DNA of 31,802 bases from JBPCOB01 sp051000715 (GTDB lineage: Bacteria > Actinomycetota > Actinomycetes > JALYNC01). The stretch covers positions 1 to 31,802 of the forward strand of contig JBPCOB010000042.1 in assembly GCA_051000715.1 (NCBI GenBank), in the 5' to 3' direction. The notes beneath the pieces were generated by a model. It was not told where the DNA came from. It made no database searches and was given only the letters and a program-made list of their open reading frames with translations. The position numbers were made by a program, and so were the translations under genes. Below are positions 8,374 to 15,958 of this stretch, one piece after another; the first letter of the stretch is position 1; each line of letters starts with the position of its first letter.

Positions 8374-9513
8374 GTGACCCTCGCGCTCCCCGCCGAGGCC
8401 GTGGTCGACCTCGGCGCCGTACGGGACAACGTGCGCGCGCTCAAGGCCGCCGCCCCGGACGCCCAGCTGCTCGCCGTGGTGAAGGCCGATGGCTACGGGC
8501 ATGGCATGCTGCCCTCCGCCGGGGCGGCGCTCGCCGGCGGAGCGGACTGGCTCGGAGTCGCGTTCCTGCCCGAAGCGATGGCCCTGCGGGCGGCGGGGGT
8601 CACCGCTCCGGTGCTGGCCTGGCTGATCGGCCCGACGGAGCCGGTGGATGCGGCGGTGGCGGCCGGCGTGGATCTGGGCGTGAACGCCCGCTGGGCGATC
8701 GACGTGGCCGTCTCGGCCGCCCGGCAGACCGGCGCGACGGCGCGGCTGCACCTCAAGGTCGACACCGGCCTGAGCCGGGGGGGCGCGACCGCGGCGGACT
8801 GGCCGGACCTGGTAGCGGCGGCCGCGAAGGCGCAGGCCGATGGCGGTGTGCGGGTGGTGGGCGTCTGGTCGCACTTCGCGTACGCCGACGCGCCCGGTCA
8901 TCCGACAGTGGCGGGTCAGCTGGCGGCGTTCCACACAGCGCTGCAGATCGCCGAGCGGGCCGGCGTACGGCCCGAGCTGCGGCACCTGGCCAACTCCGCC
9001 GCGACGCTCACCACACCGGAAGCGCACTTCGACCTGGTCCGACCGGGGCTGGCCGTCTACGGGATCTCGCCGGTGCCGACGGTGGCCGGGCCGGCGCGGT
9101 TGGGACTGCGGCCGGCGATGACGCTGCGGTCCCGGGTCGCCCTCGCGAAGGAGGTGCCGGCCGGCTCCGGCGTCTCCTACGGCCACCGGTACACCACGTC
9201 CCGCCGGACCCGGCTGGCGCTGGTTCCGCTGGGCTACGCGGACGGCGTACCGCGCAACGCCACCAACGTCGGCGAGGTGCTGCTCGGTGGCCGCCGTAGG
9301 CGGATCAGCGGGACGGTCTGCATGGACCAGTTCGTCGTCGACGTCGGGGACGACGAGGTGGCTGCGGGCGACGACGTCGTGCTGTTCGGTCCCGGCGACG
9401 CCGGGGAACCCACCGCCCAAGACTGGGCCGAGGCGACCGGCACTATCTCCTACGAGATCGTCACCCGGATCGGGTCCAGGGTGCCGCGCACCTACGTCGG
9501 GCTGCCACCGTGA
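8374..9513 (+). CDS. alr: Alanine racemase
   Basis: A 379-residue PLP-dependent enzyme that interconverts L- and D-alanine for peptidoglycan. The PLP lysine is Lys37 in AVVKADGYGHG and the second catalytic base is Tyr269 in SGVSYGHRYTT. Further family segments are HLKVDTGLSRGG, SHFAYAD, the HLANSAAT loop and CMDQFVVDVG. The start is GTG 8374 with GGAG about 8 nt upstream. The stop overlaps the hydrolase start by 4 bp. Length and motif order are standard. The alr-hydrolase-tsaE association is common in actinobacteria. Confidence 0.97.
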   Translation: MTLALPAEAVVDLGAVRDNVRALKAAAPDAQLLAVVKADGYGHGMLPSAGAALAGGADWLGVAFLPEAMALRAAGVTAPVLAWLIGPTEPVDAAVAAGVDLGVNARWAIDVAVSAARQTGATARLHLKVDTGLSRGGATAADWPDLVAAAAKAQADGGVRVVGVWSHFAYADAPGHPTVAGQLAAFHTALQIAERAGVRPELRHLANSAATLTTPEAHFDLVRPGLAVYGISPVPTVAGPARLGLRPAMTLRSRVALAKEVPAGSGVSYGHRYTTSRRTRLALVPLGYADGVPRNATNVGEVLLGGRRRRISGTVCMDQFVVDVGDDEVAAGDDVVLFGPGDAGEPTAQDWAEATGTISYEIVTRIGSRVPRTYVGLPP

Positions 9514-10562
9514 GGCGGGTCGGGCTCTTCGGCGGGATCGCCGGCGCGGTGGCGGCCACCGCCGCCGTCGGGCTGGCGGTCGAGCGGTACGCCGTCGGGC
9601 GCACCCGGCTGCGACCGGACCCGGCCGCCGGCGAGCCGCTGGGCCAGCTCACCGGGACGGCTCGCGCGGTGGTGGCCGATGACGGCGTACCGCTCTACGT
9701 CGAGGAGGTGGGGTGGGCCTCGACGCCGACGGTGGTGTTCGTGCACGGCTACGTGCTGGACCGCCGCTGCTGGCACTACCAGTGGCGCCACCTGCGCGAC
9801 CTCGGCCGGTTGGTCTGCTACGACCAGCGCAGCCACGGGCGCTCCGGGCGAGGCTCGCGGGACCGAACCACCATCGACCAGCTGGGTAGCGACCTGCTTG
9901 CCGTGCTCGACGCGGCGGTGCCGCGTGGCCCCGTCGTCCTGGTGGGTCATTCGATGGGCGGCATGGCGATCATGGCGCTGGCCGGCACCCGCCCGGAGCT
10001 CTTCGGCCGCCGGGTGTGTGGAGTGGCCTTGATCAGTACGTCGCCCGGCAAGCTCGACGAGGTCACGCTCGGCCTGCCGGCGATGGTGAGCCGGCTGCTC
10101 CGCTCGGCCACCCCGGTCGCCATCCGGGTGGTCGAGCGCCGAGTGGACCTGGTGGAACGCGGTCGGCGGGCCGGCAGCGACATCGCCTTTCTGCTCACTC
10201 GGTGGTACTCCTTCGGCTCCGGCGTCAGCCCGTCGCTGGTGGCCTTCGTCGAGCGGATGATCGACGGCACCCGGGTCGACGTGATGACCGAGTTCCTCCC
10301 CGCGCTGATGGAGCACGACAAGACCGCGGCGCTGTCGCCGTTGGGCGGCGTACCGACGCTCGTGCTGATCGGGGGACGGGACAAGCAGACCCCGGTGAGC
10401 CACAGCCGCGACATCGTCGACGCGCTGCCCGACGCGGAGCTCGTGGTGCTTCCCGACGCGGGTCACCTGGTGATGCTGGAACGCCCGGACGAAGTGAACC
10501 AGCACCTGCGGGAGCTGGTACGACGGGCCACAGCGCCGGCCGAGCAGTCTCAGCCGGCATGA
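9510..10562 (+). CDS. Alpha/beta-fold hydrolase with N-terminal membrane segment
   Basis: A 350-residue alpha/beta hydrolase. Residues about 5-24 form one hydrophobic stretch after a short basic start, so the protein is probably anchored in or exported across the membrane. The oxyanion region is VVFVHGYVLD (HG at 79-80). The nucleophile is Ser148 in GHSMGG. The likely acid is Asp291 (GGRDKQTP) and the likely base is His319 (DAGHLVMLE). A cap-like insert lies between about 185 and 265. The substrate cannot be told from sequence; esterase, lipase or haloperoxidase-like activity is possible. It starts at GTG 9510 overlapping the alr stop by 4 bp and ends overlapping the next gene by 4 bp. Confidence 0.88.
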   Translation: MRRVGLFGGIAGAVAATAAVGLAVERYAVGRTRLRPDPAAGEPLGQLTGTARAVVADDGVPLYVEEVGWASTPTVVFVHGYVLDRRCWHYQWRHLRDLGRLVCYDQRSHGRSGRGSRDRTTIDQLGSDLLAVLDAAVPRGPVVLVGHSMGGMAIMALAGTRPELFGRRVCGVALISTSPGKLDEVTLGLPAMVSRLLRSATPVAIRVVERRVDLVERGRRAGSDIAFLLTRWYSFGSGVSPSLVAFVERMIDGTRVDVMTEFLPALMEHDKTAALSPLGGVPTLVLIGGRDKQTPVSHSRDIVDALPDAELVVLPDAGHLVMLERPDEVNQHLRELVRRATAPAEQSQPA

Positions 10563-11233
10563 CGCCCGCGCCCGCTGTTCGCCCCGCGCCTCGGCCGGCC
10601 TCCCGGCGTGGTGGGCATATGGACGAAGCGGCGGCGGTTCGTCGGGCGGCGGCTGGCGCCCCTGATGTCGCTGAGCTGGCTCACCGGGCCGCTAACTGCA
10701 CCGCCTGCCCTGAGCTCGTTTCGGGCCGGACCCAGGTCGTGGTGCGGTCCGGCCCGCCGGCCGCCGACGTCCTGCTGGTGGGGGAGGCGCCCGGTGCGGA
10801 GGAGGACCGCACCGGTACGCCGTTCGTCGGCCGGGCCGGCCTGCTGCTCGACGCGCTGCTGGCGGAGGCGGGGATGGCGCGCTCGAGCGTGGCGGTGGCC
10901 AACGCGGTCCAGTGCCGGCCGCCGGGCAACCGGCCACCGAAACCGGTCGAGGCGGCTCGCTGCGCCGGCTGGCTGGACCGCCACCTCGAGCTGGTGGATC
11001 CGCTCTTGGTGGTCACGCTGGGCCGGACGGCGACCTCCTGGGCGTTGGGACGCGGCGTCCGGCTGGCCGACGTACGGGGCCGCGAGCATCCCTTCCGCGG
11101 CCGGGTCCTGCTCGCGACCTACCACCCGTCGGCGGCCCTGAGGTTCGGGCCGAACGGGCCACCGCGGGCGGCCCTGGCGGCCGACCTCGCGGTCGCTGCG
11201 GCGGTGGCCCGACGGCTGCGGGTGGCCTCATGA
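10559..11233 (+). CDS. Family-4 (UDGa-type) uracil-DNA glycosylase
   Basis: A 224-residue Fe-S uracil-DNA glycosylase that removes uracil from DNA as the first step of base excision repair. Four Cys fit the [4Fe-4S] set of this family: Cys47 and Cys50 (CTAC), Cys119 (NAVQCRPPGNR) and Cys135 (AARCAGW). The catalytic motif GEAPGAEED begins at residue 75 and is followed by TGTPFVGRAG; the second motif is TYHPSA. GEAPG rather than GLAPA points to family 4, not family 5. The start is taken as ATG 10559, overlapping the hydrolase stop (ATGA); Met21 at 10619 is an alternative and would remove a Pro/Ala/Arg-rich lead. It overlaps tsaE by 4 bp, so it is embedded in the alr-tsaE run. Confidence 0.9.
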   Translation: MTPAPAVRPAPRPASRRGGHMDEAAAVRRAAAGAPDVAELAHRAANCTACPELVSGRTQVVVRSGPPAADVLLVGEAPGAEEDRTGTPFVGRAGLLLDALLAEAGMARSSVAVANAVQCRPPGNRPPKPVEAARCAGWLDRHLELVDPLLVVTLGRTATSWALGRGVRLADVRGREHPFRGRVLLATYHPSAALRFGPNGPPRAALAADLAVAAAVARRLRVAS

Positions 11234-11784
11234 AGCTGGTCGTGACCACCGCTGAGGACATGCGGCTGCTCGGCGTACGGCTGGCGGGGTTGATGCAAGC
11301 GGGTGACCTGCTGCTGCTGACCGGTGACCTAGGTGCCGGCAAGACGACGCTGACCCAGGGCATCGCCGCCGGGCTGGGCACGCCGGGACCGGTTCTCTCG
11401 CCCACGTTCGTGGTCGCCCGCCTGCACCGTGGCGGGCGGCTGCCGCTGTTGCACGTCGACGCCTACCGGCTGGCCGACCTGACCGACGTCGACGACCTGG
11501 ACCTCGACGCCGACATCGCCGAGTCCGTGACCGTCGTCGAGTGGGGCGCCGGCCGGGCGGAGCAGCTCGCCGAGGACCGGCTGGAGCTGCGGATAGAGCG
11601 CCGGGACACCGACGAGGTGCGGACCGTTCAGCTCGCCGCGGTCGGCCCCCGCTGGGCCGGGACCACCCTCGCCGACCTCGCGGCCAACGCCGCGGTAGTC
11701 GACCGGTCGGGCTGCCCCCTGGGCACCGGCCCGCCGGCAGGGCAGGATCAAGCGTCGAGCTCGCCCTCAGGAGGCCAGCGATGA
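11230..11784 (+). CDS. tsaE: tRNA t6A biosynthesis ATPase TsaE
   Basis: A 184-residue TsaE, the ATPase that cycles the TsaB-TsaD complex making threonylcarbamoyl-adenosine at tRNA position 37. The P-loop GDLGAGKTT begins at residue 32. The LSPTFVVARLH switch-like segment and the HVDAYRL / VVEWGAG motifs follow in order. The family core ends near residue 150; the last 30 or so residues are Gly/Pro/Ser-rich and probably disordered. The start is ATG 11230 within the stop of the glycosylase gene (ATGA), and the stop overlaps the acyl-CoA ligase start the same way. Its partners tsaB and tsaD lie about 3 kb downstream rather than next to it. Confidence 0.95.
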   Translation: MKLVVTTAEDMRLLGVRLAGLMQAGDLLLLTGDLGAGKTTLTQGIAAGLGTPGPVLSPTFVVARLHRGGRLPLLHVDAYRLADLTDVDDLDLDADIAESVTVVEWGAGRAEQLAEDRLELRIERRDTDEVRTVQLAAVGPRWAGTTLADLAANAAVVDRSGCPLGTGPPAGQDQASSSPSGGQR

Positions 11785-13322
11785 GCCTGTCGGTCGCCAG
11801 CATCCTGGCGGAGTCCGCCGCTCGCCATTCCCAAGCGAGAGCGGTCGTCCTCGGCGACACGGCGGTGACGTACGCCGAGCTGTGGGAGTCGGCTGGGCGC
11901 TACGCCGCGGTGCTGCGCCAGCGAGGCATTGAGCCCGGCGACAAGGTCGCGCTGCTCCTGCCCAACGTGCCCGACTTCCCGCGCGCCTACTACGCCGTGC
12001 TAGCGCTCGGCGCCGTCGTCGTACCGGTGCACGCTCTGCTCACCGCGGAAGACATCGCCTACCTGCTCACCGACTCCGGCGCCAAGCTGCTGGTCTGTGC
12101 CGGGCCGCTGCTCGGCACCGGCGCCAAGGGGGCGGAGCTGGCCGGCGTACCGGTGCTCGGCGTCCTGGACGGGGGCGATGCGACGGTGGAGCGGCTGGAC
12201 GCTCTGGCCGCCGACGTGGGACCTCTCGACACCTTTGTCGACCGGGATCCGTCCGACGACGCGGTGATCCTCTACACCTCGGGAACCACCGGCCGGCCCA
12301 AGGGCGCGGTGCTCAGCCACCTGAACCTGGTCCTGAACGCGCAGATCTCGGTCACCGACGTGATGGAGATGACGCCGGACGACGTCGTCCTCGGCTGCCT
12401 GCCGCTGTTCCACTCCTTCGGCCAGACCTGTGCGATGAACGCCGGCTTCAAGGCCGGCGCCACCCTGGTCCTGATGCCGCGCTTCGACGGCGCCGCCGCG
12501 CTCGACCTGATGATGCGGCACGACGTAACGATCTTCGAGGGCGTGCCTACGATGTACCTGGGCCTGCTGGAGGCGGCCCGAACCGATGAGCGGCGGCCGG
12601 AGCTGAGGGTGGCGTGCTCGGGCGGGGCGGCGCTGCCGGTCGCGGCGCTGGAGGCCTTCCGGGAGGTCTTCGGCGTAGAGATCTCCGAGGGGTATGGACT
12701 CTCGGAGACCTCGCCGGTCGCCACGTTCAACCAGCGGGTGTTCGGGCGCAAGCCTGGGACGGTCGGCCGGCCGATCTGGGGCGTGGATGTAGCGATTGCC
12801 CGGGCCGAGGTCGAGGACCGGATCGAGCCGCTGCCGGTCGGCGAGATCGGCGAGGTGGTGATCCGAGGCCACAACGTCATGAGTCGCTACCACGGCAATC
12901 CGGAGGCGACGGCTGGGGCGATCGTGGCCGGCTGGTTCCGCTCCGGCGACCTCGGCACGCGCGATGCTGACGGCTTCGTCACGATCGTCGACCGCAAGAA
13001 GGACATGGTGCTGCGCGGCGGCTTCAACGTCTATCCGCGCGAGGTCGAGGAGGTGCTGATCCGGCACCCGGCCATCGCCCAGGTGGCGGTCATCCCGATC
13101 CCCGACGAGCGGTACGGCGAGGAGATCTGCGCGGTGGTCGTCCGCGACGCCTCGGTGGGCGACAGGGATGAGGACGAGCTGCGCGCCGACGTGCTCGCGT
13201 GGGGTCGGGAGCGGCTGGCCGGCCACAAGTACCCGCGCCGGGTGGAGTTCGTCGAGGCGCTACCGCTGGGCCCCTCGGGCAAGGTGCTCAAGCGCGAGCT
13301 GGTGGCGGCGTACCGGGAATAG
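11781..13322 (+). CDS. Long-chain fatty acid-CoA ligase (AMP-forming)
   Basis: A 513-residue ANL-superfamily adenylate-forming enzyme that probably joins a fatty or aromatic acid to CoA through an acyl-adenylate. The P-loop YTSGTTGRPKG is at 165-175, the YGLSET adenylate motif begins at 305, the hinge region reads SGDLGTRDADGF...DRKKDMVLRGG, and the catalytic C-terminal Lys is Lys501 (PSGKVLK). Length is typical of FadD-like ligases without extra domains. The start is ATG 11781, overlapping the tsaE stop, with a strong AGGAGG about 7 nt upstream. The substrate is unknown; several subfamilies share these motifs. It is not a usual member of the tsaE neighbourhood. Confidence 0.92.
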   Translation: MSLSVASILAESAARHSQARAVVLGDTAVTYAELWESAGRYAAVLRQRGIEPGDKVALLLPNVPDFPRAYYAVLALGAVVVPVHALLTAEDIAYLLTDSGAKLLVCAGPLLGTGAKGAELAGVPVLGVLDGGDATVERLDALAADVGPLDTFVDRDPSDDAVILYTSGTTGRPKGAVLSHLNLVLNAQISVTDVMEMTPDDVVLGCLPLFHSFGQTCAMNAGFKAGATLVLMPRFDGAAALDLMMRHDVTIFEGVPTMYLGLLEAARTDERRPELRVACSGGAALPVAALEAFREVFGVEISEGYGLSETSPVATFNQRVFGRKPGTVGRPIWGVDVAIARAEVEDRIEPLPVGEIGEVVIRGHNVMSRYHGNPEATAGAIVAGWFRSGDLGTRDADGFVTIVDRKKDMVLRGGFNVYPREVEEVLIRHPAIAQVAVIPIPDERYGEEICAVVVRDASVGDRDEDELRADVLAWGRERLAGHKYPRRVEFVEALPLGPSGKVLKRELVAAYRE

Positions 13323-13382
13323 AGCCGTCGGCGAGCTCGCAGTTGCGGGGCTGCGCACGGGCCAACGCCGGCCGGTACGAGC

Positions 13383-13443
13383 GATCGTTGTGACCTCCGC
13401 CTGAGGCTTTCGGCGATTTCCTGCTGCGCAAGTCACAACGATC
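13383..13443. repeat. Palindromic intergenic element A (12-bp perfect arms)
   Basis: GATCGTTGTGAC at 13383-13394 is matched by its exact reverse complement GTCACAACGATC at 13432-13443, enclosing 37 bp. It lies in the 119-bp gap between the convergent ligase and membrane-protein genes. Its right arm runs into the stop codon of the minus-strand gene (bases 13442-13444). No run of T follows on either strand, so it is not a classic intrinsic terminator, although it could act as a bidirectional one. It may instead be a copy of a dispersed element. The rest of the gap (13323-13382) holds nothing recognised. Confidence 0.75.
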
Positions 13444-14140
13444 ACCGCTGCGGGTGCGGGCGTGACGGCAGGCGTCGGTCGGCGACACCGAAGACCGCCG
13501 CGACTCCCAGCAGCAGCAAGCAGATGCCAACTCCGTTGCGCACCATGACCGGGTAGCCGAGGGCGTCGGCATCAATGAACGGGTACGGCCACCAGCCCGT
13601 CGCCGCGCCGTGCGCGATCGTGTAGCCGACGTAGAGCGCGGGCCAGAGCAGCGAGGCGAGCTGAGTGGTCTCGCCGATCCGTGGCCGCGGGCCGAACAGC
13701 AGCCACCCAACGACGGCGAGCAGCGGCGCCGCGTAGTGGAAGGCGACGTCGGTGAGCGCTGCCACGCCGTGCAGGTCGACGACCGGGCGCAGCAGCGTGA
13801 CATAGATGAGGCCGGTGACGGTGATGCCCACCAGTGCGTCGAGACGCAGCACCCGGAAGACCCGCCCGTCGAGGGTGGGCCGCAGAGCGAGTGCGAGCGA
13901 CGTACCGAGCACGAACAGGTTGCTCTGCACGGTGAAGTAGCTGAAGAAGCGCACCACTCGGGTGGCGGTCGAGGGAGGAGCTTCGGCCGCGACGAGGACG
14001 TTGGTGCCCCGGACGACCAGGACAAGCTGCGCGACGATGGCGACCGCGACGACCACGGCGGTGGCTGCATTCCAGGACCGGGTGGCGATCTGCGCGCGGT
14101 GCCGGACGGCCATGGGGCCGCAGTGTAAAGGATCACTCAT
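13442..14140 (-). CDS. Pr6Pr-type six-helix integral membrane protein
   Basis: A 232-residue protein with six hydrophobic helices at roughly 24-43, 65-86, 98-120, 127-150, 161-182 and 198-219. The FFSYFTVQSNLFV stretch, the LHG loop and the YPF[IV]D-like segment after helix 5 are characteristic of the Pr6Pr / FAR-17a/AIG1-like membrane family of actinobacteria, whose function is unknown. The start at 14140 overlaps the grpB-like stop by 4 bp (ATGA), pointing to translational coupling; a second Met at 14113 is possible. Its TGA stop falls at the outer edge of palindromic element A, so the last bases of the gene belong to that element. Transcribed against the flanking operons. Confidence 0.8.
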   Translation of the reverse strand: MSDPLHCGPMAVRHRAQIATRSWNAATAVVVAVAIVAQLVLVVRGTNVLVAAEAPPSTATRVVRFFSYFTVQSNLFVLGTSLALALRPTLDGRVFRVLRLDALVGITVTGLIYVTLLRPVVDLHGVAALTDVAFHYAAPLLAVVGWLLFGPRPRIGETTQLASLLWPALYVGYTIAHGAATGWWPYPFIDADALGYPVMVRNGVGICLLLLGVAAVFGVADRRLPSRPHPQR

Positions 14141-14715
14141 CCGCCGGCCGATGACTGAGTGGCTCGCCAGGCCCTGGCTCGCGCCAGGATCTGGAGCAGA
14201 ACGTCGGTCTTGGCGTCCGCGTAGTAGTTCATGTCGCTCCAGTGCTGCTGCGCCAGCCGTCGCTTGGTGTCGGCGTAGAGGGAGCGGTCCCCCTCGTCGA
14301 TGCGGAGCCAGTCGCGCAGGTCCAGGTAGTCGCGCACCTCCGCCCGATCAGGCTCGTAGACGTGCAGGTGTACATCCCGCTGTGGGGTCCGCAGCATGCG
14401 ATGCCCGGGCTCGCGAACGCGGAGCACAAAGCCGGCCGCCTCCAGTGGGGGCACGTAGGCCGCCTCGTCCGCGACGTCGTCCACTGTCAGCAGCATGTCG
14501 ATGACAGGTTTGGCGGCGAGGCCCGGGACCGATGTCGACCCGATGTGCTCGACGGACCGGGCCCGCTGCCCGAGTGCCCGGCGGACGGCGTCCGCGATCA
14601 CTGCAAAGCGCGCTGGCCAGTCGTTGTCGTAGTCCGCCACCACGATCGTCGCGGTCTCTCGGCCGCCGATCAGCACGAAATCGAGATATTCGTCGCGCTG
14701 TTCGTCCACGGCCAC
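14137..14715 (-). CDS. GrpB/UPF0157 family protein (nucleotidyltransferase-like)
   Basis: A 192-residue member of the GrpB (UPF0157) family. The diagnostic segment HIGSTSVPGL...KPVIDMLL spans about 57-76, with Gly59-Ser60 and Asp73 in the positions that in nucleotidyltransferase-fold proteins bind nucleotide and metal. LHVYEPDRAEVRDYLDLRDWLR and the DMNYYADAKTDVL helix are also typical. Biochemical function is not established for the family. The start is GTG 14715, chosen because homologous sequence begins soon after; a nearby ATG at 14717 is out of frame. It is the first gene of a two-gene minus-strand unit, divergent from tsaB with 131 bp between them. Confidence 0.82.
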   Translation of the reverse strand: MAVDEQRDEYLDFVLIGGRETATIVVADYDNDWPARFAVIADAVRRALGQRARSVEHIGSTSVPGLAAKPVIDMLLTVDDVADEAAYVPPLEAAGFVLRVREPGHRMLRTPQRDVHLHVYEPDRAEVRDYLDLRDWLRIDEGDRSLYADTKRRLAQQHWSDMNYYADAKTDVLLQILARARAWRATQSSAGG

Positions 14716-14834
14716 ATGTTGCCCGGTCAGTTCGCGCCATGTGATCGGACCGCCCTACGCGCACGTACGGTCATCCGGTTGGTGGCTACATCGGCGCCGG
14801 CGGGCACCTTGGCCGGGCCCGAGGTGGCGCCGCC

Positions 14835-14840
14835 TACGCT
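14835..14840 (+). promoter_or_regulatory. Candidate -10 element for a leaderless tsaB transcript
   Basis: TACGCT lies 6 nt before the tsaB ATG, with no Shine-Dalgarno sequence. A TTGGCC at 14809-14814 is 20 bp upstream, too far for an ideal -35. The hexamer-to-start spacing places transcription initiation at the ATG. The same arrangement recurs at other genes in the window. Confidence 0.4.
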
Positions 14841-14846
14841 CGGCCA

Positions 14847-15488
14847 ATGCTGTTGCTCGCCTTCGACACTGCTACGCCGGCGGTCACCGTGGCGTTGCTC
14901 GACGGCGCGATCGTGCTGGCCGAGTCGACCGTGGTCGACCCCCGCCGGCACGGGGAGCTGCTGGCGCCAGGGATCGAGCGGGTGCTGATGGAGGGGCGGC
15001 GGACCCCGCACGAGCTGACAGCGTTGGCCGTCGGTCTGGGCCCCGGCCCCTACACCGGGCTGCGGGTCGGCGTGGTGACCGCCGCGGCGATGTCGCACGC
15101 GCTCGGCGTTCCGGCGTACGGCGCCTGCTCGCTCGATGTGATCGCGGCGGATGTCGCGGGTGGCGAGGAGTTCATGGTGGTGACTGACGCCCGCCGCCGG
15201 GAGGTCTACTGGGCGGCGTATGACAAATCCGGCAAACGTGTCGGCGGCCCGCAGGTCGACCCGCCGGCCCGGGTGCCGGTGGATGGTCGTCGGGCGGTCG
15301 GCCCAGCGGTGGATCTCTACGCCGAGGCCATGAGCTGGCGGGCCGGCCCGGTCCGGTATCCCCGAGCCGCCGCGCTGGGCCGGCTCGTCGGGGATCGCGC
15401 AGTTCGCGGAGAGGTCGGCGACGTCCTCACGCCGCTCTACCTGCGTCGACCCGACGCCGTCGAGCGGACCACCGGGGCGCGGACGTGA
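14847..15488 (+). CDS. tsaB: tRNA t6A biosynthesis protein TsaB
   Basis: A 213-residue TsaB, the ASKHA-fold partner that dimerises with TsaD for t6A37 formation; it lacks catalytic activity itself. The N-terminus LLAFDTATPAVTVALLD and the ALAVGLGPGPYTGLRVGV segment are diagnostic, as is the TDARRREVYWAAYD strand. The start is ATG 14847 with a TANNNT hexamer 6 nt upstream. The stop overlaps the rimI start by 4 bp. tsaB-rimI-tsaD is the conserved actinobacterial order. Confidence 0.95.
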   Translation: MLLLAFDTATPAVTVALLDGAIVLAESTVVDPRRHGELLAPGIERVLMEGRRTPHELTALAVGLGPGPYTGLRVGVVTAAAMSHALGVPAYGACSLDVIAADVAGGEEFMVVTDARRREVYWAAYDKSGKRVGGPQVDPPARVPVDGRRAVGPAVDLYAEAMSWRAGPVRYPRAAALGRLVGDRAVRGEVGDVLTPLYLRRPDAVERTTGART

Positions 15489-15958
15489 CGGTCGAAGTCA
15501 GGCCGATGCGCTGGTGGGACATCGAGGCGCTGATGCCGGTCGAGACCGAGCTGTTCGCGCCGGGGTGCTGGTCGGCAGAGCTGTTCTGGTCGGAGCTAGC
15601 CCAGGCGGCCACGCGTTACTACCTCGTCGCCGAGGACGACGGCGAAGTCGTGGGCTACGCCGGGCTGTGCGCCTATCCGGACGAGGCCTACGTGCAGACC
15701 CTCGCCGTGCGCCGGACGCACCAGCGCGCCGGCCTCGGCGCCGCCCTGCTCACGGCGCTGCTCACCGAGGCGGCCACCCGCGGCCGGGACGTCGTCGCCC
15801 TCGAGGTGCGGGCCGACAACGAGGCGGCGCAACGGCTCTACCGGCGGTTCGGGTTCGTGCCGGTCGGCTTGCGGCGGGGCTACTACCAGCCCAGCGGGGC
15901 CGACGCCGTGGTGATGACGCTCCGGGGCGTACGCCGGCTGGTGGGACGGGCCGGATGA
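15485..15958 (+). CDS. rimI: Ribosomal protein S18-alanine N-acetyltransferase
   Basis: A 157-residue GNAT acetyltransferase. RimI in the strict sense acetylates the N-terminal Ala of ribosomal protein S18, though actinobacterial members may have wider targets. The acetyl-CoA loop is VRRTHQRAGLGAALL (about 76-90), the ALEVRADNEAAQRLYRRFGF segment is the usual RimI C-terminal block, and a YYQPSGADAVVM strand follows. It starts at GTG 15485 overlapping the tsaB stop by 4 bp and overlaps tsaD by 4 bp. Its place between tsaB and tsaD is the main reason for calling it RimI rather than a generic GNAT. Confidence 0.93.
   Translation: MTVEVRPMRWWDIEALMPVETELFAPGCWSAELFWSELAQAATRYYLVAEDDGEVVGYAGLCAYPDEAYVQTLAVRRTHQRAGLGAALLTALLTEAATRGRDVVALEVRADNEAAQRLYRRFGFVPVGLRRGYYQPSGADAVVMTLRGVRRLVGRAG

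Noticed and set aside
7040..8377. 445-codon plus-strand frame overlapping nnr
   Set aside because: Arg/Gly-rich shadow frame; nnr in the other frame has complete motifs and coupled start and stop.
10016..10558. N-terminal extension of the uracil-DNA glycosylase frame over the hydrolase gene
   Set aside because: The extension is the hydrolase gene read out of frame; ATG 10559 gives the ATGA overlap and a family-length protein.
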